Source of the DNA: JALSIF01 sp026981635 [NCBI: bacterium]
GTDB lineage: Bacteria > 4484-113 > JALSIF01
Assembly: GCA_026981635.1 (NCBI GenBank)
Contig: JALSIF010000005.1
Location: 1-6,921, forward strand
Direction: 5' to 3'
DNA: 6,921 nt
A model generated the notes under the pieces. It saw only the letters and a list, made by a program, of their open reading frames with translations. It was not told where the DNA came from and made no database searches. The translations under genes were made by a program, and so were the position numbers. Positions within the stretch are counted from its first letter, which is position 1, and each line of letters opens with the position of its first letter. Positions 1 to 5,212 of the stretch are shown here, piece by piece.

Positions 1-506
1 ACATAGAGGGGGCTTAGGGGCGGCGGGTAGACCACCGCCTTCTCCCGCCTAAAGGAGAAGCGCTCCATAAGTGCCCTCAGGGTGCGGCGGGAATCGCACA
101 GGATGAGGTCGGCCCTTTCAAGCGCGGGGGGCATGAAGGTCCGATAGAGGGTGCGGGCGCGCCAGGAGATGGAGTTGGGAGCCTCCCAGGGAACCAGGTC
201 GTGGACCACCACCGCACACCTGGTGCGCAGGCGGAGGGGGAGGGTAAAGTCAGCGCCCAGGTAGAGCCCGGGTCTAAGTCTTCCTACCACCTGGGGAATG
301 ACTGCCTGCTCAAGGAGGGTGCGGTTGAGGAATGGAAGGGGGAGGCTGTGCTGAATGATCCCCTCTGGCAGGGTGGGGTCGGGTGAACGGACCAGGGTGT
401 GGACCTCAAAGCCCCCCCCTCTCACCAGAGCGTGGAGGAGGGAGCGGGTGTAGCGGCCGATCCCCCAGCGGTTGGTCAGCGGAAGACCGGTCACTACAAT
501 ACGCAC
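1..506 (-). CDS. Glycosyltransferase, GT4-like (GT-B fold), N-terminal part only
   Basis: The reverse strand reads open from a GTG at 506 to the window edge, giving 168 codons of an incomplete protein (C-terminus missing). The start reads VRIVVTGLPL, a first Rossmann strand. It is followed by the GIGRYTRSLL loop and helix (residues 15-24) typical of GT4 donor/acceptor-site loops. Residues about 98-140 contain AVVVHDLVPW and then ALERADLILCDSRRTLRAL, the usual 'HD..' and 'AD.I...S..' pattern of GT4 N-domains. Family members move a sugar from an NDP-sugar onto a lipid-linked or polysaccharide acceptor at the inner membrane face. The C-terminal nucleotide-sugar site (E-x7-E region) lies outside the window, so substrate and linkage cannot be given. 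No Shine-Dalgarno precedes the GTG, but GATAAT ends 7 bases before it, suggesting a leaderless mRNA. The frame stays open upstream with no better start codon. Family assignment is fairly sure; the exact start is less so. Confidence 0.8.
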   Translation of the reverse strand, partial: MRIVVTGLPLTNRWGIGRYTRSLLHALVRGGGFEVHTLVRSPDPTLPEGIIQHSLPLPFLNRTLLEQAVIPQVVGRLRPGLYLGADFTLPLRLRTRCAVVVHDLVPWEAPNSISWRARTLYRTFMPPALERADLILCDSRRTLRALMERFSFRREKAVVYPPPLSPLY

Positions 507-551
507 GATGCCTATTATCGGTAAGCGCCGGTGAGGATGGGAGGAATGAGA
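507..551. promoter_or_regulatory. Divergent promoter region with a shared two-way -10 element
   Basis: This 45-bp gap separates two divergent genes. Bases 513-518 read TATTAT on the plus strand (5 of 6 to TATAAT). The overlapping bases 514-519 read GATAAT on the minus strand (5 of 6). The minus box lies 7 bases before the glycosyltransferase GTG, so its transcript would begin at or next to the start codon. The plus box would start transcription near 525, leaving a leader of about 27 bases that carries GGGAGG (539-544). I see no convincing -35 hexamer at the usual spacing for either direction. Transcription starts are inferred from spacing only. Confidence 0.4.
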
Positions 552-1985
552 GTGCCAAATTCAAGGAAGGCCCTGTTTCTGGCGGTGGTGATCGCTCTGG
601 GAAGCTGGCTCATGGCTTACCCATCCGGGGTGGCAGAGGAGGCAGAGAGTCAGGCCAGGGAGAGTAAAGCGACGGCAGAGCAGGGAGTGGTGGAGCTAAG
701 CCTGGAGGAAGCCATCCAGACCGCCCTGGAGAAGAACCTGGCCCTGGCCCAGGCCCGCCACGGAGCACGGGCGGTCCTCTTCCAGGAGCGGGCTATCCGG
801 GCCGCCCTGATGCCCAAGCTTGACCTGGAGAACATGAGCTCCATCGTGGACGATTCCAACCTGGACATCCCCCCATTCCTGCAGGCCCAGGGGGGAGGTG
901 GCCAGATCTTTGGTCAGGACAAGTACACCCGGCTGACCACCCTAAGCCTCACCCAACCCATCTCCTTCACCCTGCCCAAGGTCCTAAGCTCCCTCAGCCA
1001 CGCCCGGCGGGCGGCAGACCTTCAGGTCTCAGCCCTGGAGGACCAGATCCGCTTCGCCACCACCCAGGCCTACCTCATGGCCCTGCTGGCCGAAGAGAAG
1101 CTTAGGGTGGCAGAGGAGGGGCTCAGGCTGGCGGAGAAGCTCAGGCGGGCGGCCAAGGTGCGCTATGAGGTGGGAACGGCGCCCCGCTTTGACCTCATCC
1201 AGGCCGAGGTGGGGGTGGCCAACGCCCGCCAGGAGCTGGAAAAGGCAAGGGCGGAGCGGGAGCGGGCGCTTAGGAACCTGCTTCTGGTGATGGGGGTAGA
1301 GGGAGTCAGTGCCGACCACCTGAGGCTCAGCCAGCGCCCCCTGGAAGATGAGGGCGGCCTGGCCGACGGTTTCAGGCCGGACGACCTTCCCGGCTATCCC
1401 GACCGCTACCTAGCCCTGAATGCCACCTACCTGGCCTTGCGGGAGACGGCCAAGGCGGCCCGCATCAAGGCGGGGGCACTGAGGCTTATCCCCGAGTTTG
1501 CCCTCATCGCCAGCGCGCGGGACATGGACCAGAGCCCCTTCCAGAGCGGGGAGATCTACTCCCTAGGGCTTTCGGCCCGCTGGCGCATCTTTGACTCAGG
1601 GGAGGTGAGGAGCAAGCGCCTCAGCGCCCGAGAGGAGGCGGCGGCGGCCCAGGCCAAGGCGGAGGAGTTTCGCCGCAACCTCCGCGAGGACCTTATCTGG
1701 GCCGCCGACCAGGTTCGGGTGAGCCGGCTAAATCTCGCCACCGCCAAGGAGGCCCTTCGGCAGGCCAGGGAGGCCCTGCGCATGGCCGAGCTGGGCTACC
1801 GGGAGGGAGAGACCAGCATGATTGAGTACGACCAGGCAAAGGTGGCCTACCTCTCTGCCCAGGTGAGGCTCTATGCCACCCGGGTTGAGCTGGCCCTGGC
1901 GGTGGAGCGGATAAGGAGCCTGATCGGCTACCGCAACCTGCCCCAGAAGGAGGAAGGGAGCGGGACGAAGACAGAGTCCGGCTAG
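552..1985 (+). CDS. TolC-family outer-membrane efflux protein
   Basis: From a GTG at 552 the product is 477 residues, about the usual length for the outer membrane efflux protein (OEP) family. I chose this start because GGGAGG at 539-544 lies 7 bases upstream. In-frame starts at 531, 537 and 546 are possible but have poor or no spacing to a ribosome site. A signal peptide is visible: basic NSRK, hydrophobic ALFLAVVIALGSWLMA, then a small-residue stretch near residues 22-29. The two OEP repeats follow. The first opens with LSLEEAIQTALEKN (about 49-62) and has long charged Ala/Leu/Arg/Glu helices (about 155-250). The second begins around residue 285 and ends with helices holding LGYREGETSMIEYDQAKVAYL. 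Such proteins trimerise into a periplasm-spanning exit duct for RND, ABC or MFS pumps. No pump or adaptor gene is adjacent, so the cargo is unknown. A short Gly run (about 114-117) sits where a beta hairpin is expected. Confidence 0.9.
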   Translation: MPNSRKALFLAVVIALGSWLMAYPSGVAEEAESQARESKATAEQGVVELSLEEAIQTALEKNLALAQARHGARAVLFQERAIRAALMPKLDLENMSSIVDDSNLDIPPFLQAQGGGGQIFGQDKYTRLTTLSLTQPISFTLPKVLSSLSHARRAADLQVSALEDQIRFATTQAYLMALLAEEKLRVAEEGLRLAEKLRRAAKVRYEVGTAPRFDLIQAEVGVANARQELEKARAERERALRNLLLVMGVEGVSADHLRLSQRPLEDEGGLADGFRPDDLPGYPDRYLALNATYLALRETAKAARIKAGALRLIPEFALIASARDMDQSPFQSGEIYSLGLSARWRIFDSGEVRSKRLSAREEAAAAQAKAEEFRRNLREDLIWAADQVRVSRLNLATAKEALRQAREALRMAELGYREGETSMIEYDQAKVAYLSAQVRLYATRVELALAVERIRSLIGYRNLPQKEEGSGTKTESG

Positions 1986-3970
1986 CTCCGGCGGGCACCC
2001 CTTCCCCGCCCCCGGCTGAGGGCGAAGAGCAGGGCCTGAAGGTCGGCCGGATCCACCCCGGGGATGCGGCCCGCCTGGCCCAGGGTCTCAGGCCTGACCT
2101 TGGAAAGTTTCTCCTTGGCCTCGGCGGAGAGGCTCTCCACCTGGTCAAAGTCAAAGTCAGGCGGGATCCTCACCGCCTCGCTCTCCCTCAGCTGCTCAAC
2201 CTCCCGAAGCTGGCGCTCCAGGTAGCCCCGGTAGCGGGCCTCAATCTCCACCTGCTCCACCGCCAGGGGGTCCAGGCTGTCCATGAGGTAGAGCAGCTCC
2301 TCGCTCATCACCGGCCGAAGGCGCTCCAGGGTGGTGGCGGGAAACTGGAGGGCCTCCAAGACGCTGCGGGGCTCTCCGGCGGGGAGCCCCGCCTGGGCAA
2401 GCTGTTCGCGGGAGAGGCGCTCGCGCCCGAGGGCCTCCCGAAGCTCCTCCACCTGGGAGAGCACCTCCCTGGCCCGGCGCCACTTGGCCTCCGGCAGCAG
2501 GCCGGCCCGGTGGGCGATCTCGGAGAGGCGAGTAAGGGCGTTGTCAAACCGGCAGAGGAGGCGAAACTCACAGCGGGCGGTAAACATCCGGTAGGGGTCG
2601 GTCACCCCCTTGGTGGTGAGGTCATCAATCAGGGTGCCGATGTAGCCGGTCTCCCGGGTAAGTGGGAGGGGCTCCCTGCCCGCCAGGGTGAGGGCGGCGT
2701 TGGCACCCGCCACCAACCCCTGGGCACCTGCCTCCTCGTAGCCGGTGGTGCCGCAGAGGTTCCCCGCCATGAAGAGGCCGGCCACCAGCTCTGACTCCAG
2801 GGCGCGGGTGAGGTGGATGGGGTTGTGGACGCTGTACTCCACCGCATAGCCGGGGCGGACGATGTGGGCCCGCTCAAGGCCCGGTATGGTGGCAAGCATC
2901 TGGTACTGCACCTCCAGGGGCAGGGAGGTGGAGAGACCCTGGAGATAGATCTCGGTGGTGGCAAGGCCGTCCGGCTCAACGAAGATGGGGTGGTGGAGGT
3001 TTTGGGGGAAGCGCTTCACCTTGTCCTCAATGGAGGGGCAGTAGCGGGGCCCGGGGCCGGCGATGAGGCCGGCAAAGAGAGCGCTCCGCTCAAGGTTTTT
3101 GCGCAGCACCGCGATGGTCTCGGGGCGGGTACGGGTGATCCAGCAGGGAAGCTGGAGGCCGCCACCCCCTTCCAGGGGCTTAAAACTTGAGAAGCCGTAG
3201 CGGTAGGGGCGGGAGAGCTGAACCTCCAGGCGGGAGAAGTCCACCGTGCGCCCGTCCAGGCGGGGGCTGGTGCCGGTCTTTAGGCGGATGAAGCGAAGGC
3301 CAAGCTTCCTCAGGTTCTCCTCCAGGGCCATGCTTGCCGGCTCGCCCATCCGCCCGCCGGGGAGGGTGGTCTCGCCGATGAAGAGGCGGCCGCCCAGGAA
3401 GGTGCCGGTGCAGAGGACCACCCGGGGGGCCAGGATCACCTCACCGGTGGAAAGCCTTACCCCCCGCACATAGAGGGGCTGGCGGAAGTGGGTGGGGCGC
3501 TCCCGCTGTTTCTGCCAGGGGAGACTGCGGGGAGAGCGGCCGGGGCGCTCGGCAAGCTCCTCCTCGGGGGCAGTTTCAAACTCACCCACCAGAAGCTCCA
3601 CCACCTCACCCTGGTAGAGGCTGAGATGGGGGGTCTGCTCCAGGCGCTGCTTCATGAGCAGGGAGTAGCGGGCCCGGTCGGACTGGCTACGCAGGGCCTG
3701 CACGGCGGGGCCGCGGCCGGTGTTGAGCATGCGGAAGTTGACTGCCGCCCGGTCGGTTATCTCTCCCATCGCCCCGCCCAGGGCGTCTATCTCCCGGATG
3801 AGGTGGCCCTTGGCCGGGCCCCCCATGCTGGGGTTGCAGCTCATGCGGGCGATGGCGTCAAGCTGGAGGGTGATGAGCAGGGTTTCCATGCCCAGCCGGG
3901 CGGCAGCCAGGGCGGCCTCGCAGCCGGCATGGCCCCCACCCACCACGATGACGTCGTAGCGCTGCCACAT
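1982..3970 (-). CDS. mnmG: tRNA uridine-5-carboxymethylaminomethyl modification enzyme MnmG (GidA)
   Basis: MnmG, with MnmE, installs the (carboxymethyl)aminomethyl group on wobble U34 of certain tRNAs, using FAD, NADH, methylene-tetrahydrofolate and glycine or ammonium. The 662-residue product begins MWQRYDVIVVGGGHAGCEA, the FAD-binding Rossmann motif (GGGHAG at 11-16). SCNPSMGGPAKGHL (44-57) holds Cys45, matching E. coli Cys47. PRYCPSIEDKVKRF (308-321) holds Cys311, matching Cys277. GTTGYEEAGAQG (407-418) is the second signature, and the C-terminal helical domain ends in GRIPGVDPADLQALL. It is longer than the usual 620-630 residues, mainly through an Arg/Pro/Glu-rich insert at about 133-166. 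The C-terminus is a basic tail, SRGRGRGARRS. No Shine-Dalgarno precedes the ATG; TAGACT (3980-3985 on this strand) lies 9 bases before it. mnmE and rsmG, frequent neighbours elsewhere, are not here. The stop shares a CTAG with the convergent TolC-family gene. Confidence 0.97.
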   Translation of the reverse strand: MWQRYDVIVVGGGHAGCEAALAAARLGMETLLITLQLDAIARMSCNPSMGGPAKGHLIREIDALGGAMGEITDRAAVNFRMLNTGRGPAVQALRSQSDRARYSLLMKQRLEQTPHLSLYQGEVVELLVGEFETAPEEELAERPGRSPRSLPWQKQRERPTHFRQPLYVRGVRLSTGEVILAPRVVLCTGTFLGGRLFIGETTLPGGRMGEPASMALEENLRKLGLRFIRLKTGTSPRLDGRTVDFSRLEVQLSRPYRYGFSSFKPLEGGGGLQLPCWITRTRPETIAVLRKNLERSALFAGLIAGPGPRYCPSIEDKVKRFPQNLHHPIFVEPDGLATTEIYLQGLSTSLPLEVQYQMLATIPGLERAHIVRPGYAVEYSVHNPIHLTRALESELVAGLFMAGNLCGTTGYEEAGAQGLVAGANAALTLAGREPLPLTRETGYIGTLIDDLTTKGVTDPYRMFTARCEFRLLCRFDNALTRLSEIAHRAGLLPEAKWRRAREVLSQVEELREALGRERLSREQLAQAGLPAGEPRSVLEALQFPATTLERLRPVMSEELLYLMDSLDPLAVEQVEIEARYRGYLERQLREVEQLRESEAVRIPPDFDFDQVESLSAEAKEKLSKVRPETLGQAGRIPGVDPADLQALLFALSRGRGRGARRS

Positions 3971-3998
3971 TGGAAGCGAAGTCTAGATTAGCGCGAAA

Positions 3999-4014
3999 CC
4001 GGCCCCGAGGCCAG
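3999..4014 (-). terminator. Possible weak hairpin terminator after the outer-membrane barrel gene
   Basis: Directly after the TAG of the barrel gene, the minus strand reads CTGGCC-TCGG-GGCCGG. This is a six-pair stem (one T-G wobble) with a four-base loop, followed by only three T residues. It could slow or partly end transcription before mnmG, or act as a 3' stabiliser. The T run is too short for a confident intrinsic terminator, and some read-through into mnmG is likely. Confidence 0.25.
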
Positions 4015-5172
4015 CTACCAGCGGAGGAAACCGCTTATGGTCAGGCGGTAGTCCCGCTCAAGCTGGGGGCCGTGGAGGTTCTGGTAGAGGGGAAGCCTGA
4101 TCCCCAGGGCTATCCCCTGGTTCCTCCCCATCCCGGGACGGGAGCTGAGGGAGAGATCCAGCCCCAGGTCCAGCCGGGTCCCCCCCTGGATGTGGGGACC
4201 GGCGGTGGGCACCAGAGAGGGATTGAGCTCCGGGTCCCTTCCCCGGATGTCCTTCCACCCCTCCCCCGCCAGGGAGAGCCTGAGGTGGGCCTTTCTCCCC
4301 AGCGGGTAGCGCTTCCAGAGCTCGGCGCTGAGCTCGTTTCCCAGCCGGTAGCCGCTGGAGTTTCTCCCCGTGCGCAGTACCCCCTCCAGCCCAAAACCCC
4401 AGCGGGATCTCCCTTGGAGGTACTCCCGCTGGTAGCCGAGGACCAGGTCCCAGGTCCCCGAGCCAAGCTGCATGGCGTAGGGGAGCTTGGCGCTCTCATT
4501 CATGGGAGTCCGGCCCCGCTTGCTCACCGAGCCGGTGGGGATGCTTATCCCCAGGCGGTAGCGGGGACCGGGGGCCATGTGACCGCGGGGGGAGTGCTGC
4601 CAGAGGAGCAGGAGGTCTCCCAGGCCCCGGGAGCGGGTGACGAACCTGGTCCCCATGCGGGTGCGGTGGCGCATGCTGAGGCTCTTGTAGGAGCCCATCA
4701 GCATGAACATCTCCCTCTCCCCCGCCATGTACATGAGCTCAACCATGTGGGCCTGCATGGACATCTGCTCGGGGGTAACGGGGAAACTTTCCAGCACCTC
4801 CTCCACCGAGCGCCGGGAGCGACCCTGGCGCAGCCCCTCCATCCCCATCTGGCCGAAGCGGTAGCGGAGCATGAGGCGGTGGCGGCGCATCCCCATCTCC
4901 ATCCCCATGGGGTGGGCCATGGGCTCTTCGCTCGGGGCCGGCTGGGCACTGGTGGCAAGTCCGGTCAGTCCAGCCAGGATTAGAAAGCCGCCCCCTTCCC
5001 CACGCCAGGAGGCAGAAAGCAGGCCGCCCACAGAAAAATCAGCCCCCGCAAAGGGAGGCGAAGGGGACGGGTGCCAGGCCCCCGCCGGCGAAAGGAAAGG
5101 CCCCTGAGAGAGGAGGAGGGCCAGGGTGAGCAACAGGAAATGCTTGGCGACCGGCTTAGCTGGATACCCCAT
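4015..5172 (-). CDS. Predicted Met-rich outer-membrane beta-barrel protein, 'transporter'/MetA-like (Phenol_MetA_deg-related) family
   Basis: The 385-residue product starts with a signal-like segment (HFLLLTLALLL, 11-21). A second hydrophobic stretch follows at 62-76 (GFLILAGLTGLATSA). The rest looks like a beta-barrel: alternating short strands, Gly/aromatic turns and a C-terminal strand ending in Trp, as in many BAM substrates. From memory of the family, KLPYAMQLGSGTWDL (229-243), ISIPTGS (209-215), RTRMGTRFVT and LPLYQNLHGPQLE (360-372) match proteobacterial proteins labelled 'transporter' and related to Pfam Phenol_MetA_deg. Their function is not established. Residues 85-173 contain 18 methionines, many spaced two apart, plus several His. 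An inverted repeat like a CsoR operator overlaps the start codon, so metal-dependent (perhaps copper) control is inferred. The ATG at 5172 has no Shine-Dalgarno and TATATT ends 9 bases upstream. No in-frame ATG or GTG upstream extends it. Family recognition is moderate; the function is unknown. Confidence 0.7.
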   Translation of the reverse strand: MGYPAKPVAKHFLLLTLALLLSQGPFLSPAGAWHPSPSPPFAGADFSVGGLLSASWRGEGGGFLILAGLTGLATSAQPAPSEEPMAHPMGMEMGMRRHRLMLRYRFGQMGMEGLRQGRSRRSVEEVLESFPVTPEQMSMQAHMVELMYMAGEREMFMLMGSYKSLSMRHRTRMGTRFVTRSRGLGDLLLLWQHSPRGHMAPGPRYRLGISIPTGSVSKRGRTPMNESAKLPYAMQLGSGTWDLVLGYQREYLQGRSRWGFGLEGVLRTGRNSSGYRLGNELSAELWKRYPLGRKAHLRLSLAGEGWKDIRGRDPELNPSLVPTAGPHIQGGTRLDLGLDLSLSSRPGMGRNQGIALGIRLPLYQNLHGPQLERDYRLTISGFLRW

Positions 5173-5180
5173 AGGGGTAT
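5164..5180. promoter_or_regulatory. Candidate CsoR-family repressor operator
   Basis: The bases ATACCCCATAGGGGTAT form a perfect inverted repeat with 7-bp arms and a 3-bp centre. A C-tract and a G-tract flanked by AT-rich ends is the form reported for CsoR-family operators (CsoR for copper, with relatives responding to nickel/cobalt or persulfide). It covers the ATG of the Met-rich barrel gene and lies just downstream of TATATT (5182-5187 on the minus strand). A bound repressor would therefore block promoter clearance. No CsoR-like gene is in the window; assignment is by pattern only. Confidence 0.5.
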
Positions 5181-5181
5181 G

Positions 5182-5187
5182 AATATA
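5182..5187 (-). promoter_or_regulatory. Candidate -10 box of the Met-rich barrel gene
   Basis: TATATT on the minus strand matches TATAAT at 5 of 6 positions and ends 9 bases before the ATG. The predicted transcript start falls within a few bases of the start codon, giving a leaderless or nearly leaderless mRNA. There is no convincing -35 hexamer. It gives the barrel gene a promoter separate from that of the upstream lyase gene, which ends only 40 bases away. Confidence 0.35.
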
Positions 5188-5212
5188 CCAGCTTTGAGCT
5201 AACCCTTTTCCC

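Noticed and set aside
383-667. Plus-strand open frame overlapping the glycosyltransferase antisense and the start of the TolC-family gene
   Set aside because: The translation is Gly/Ser-rich with no motif, while both overlapped genes have clear family features.
1986-2040. Possible hairpin (CGCCC...GGGCG) just past the TolC-family stop
   Set aside because: The stem is only five pairs with an eight-base loop, no T run follows, and it lies inside the mnmG coding sequence.
1693-2154. Minus-strand open frame spanning the TolC-family/mnmG junction
   Set aside because: It covers the 3' ends of two well-supported genes in a different frame, and its Pro/Arg/Ser-rich translation is typical of GC-rich shadows.
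1-3485. Similar strings ACATAGAGGGG near base 1 and near 3468-3479
   Set aside because: Both fall in minus-strand coding sequence for a short Pro-Leu-Tyr-Val stretch in unrelated proteins, so chance and codon bias explain the match.
3970-4983. Long plus-strand open frame (337 codons) opposite the barrel gene
   Set aside because: Its product is a low-complexity Pro/Gly/His-rich sequence without domain features. It is an antisense shadow caused by high GC in the opposite gene, which has recognisable family motifs and a signal peptide.
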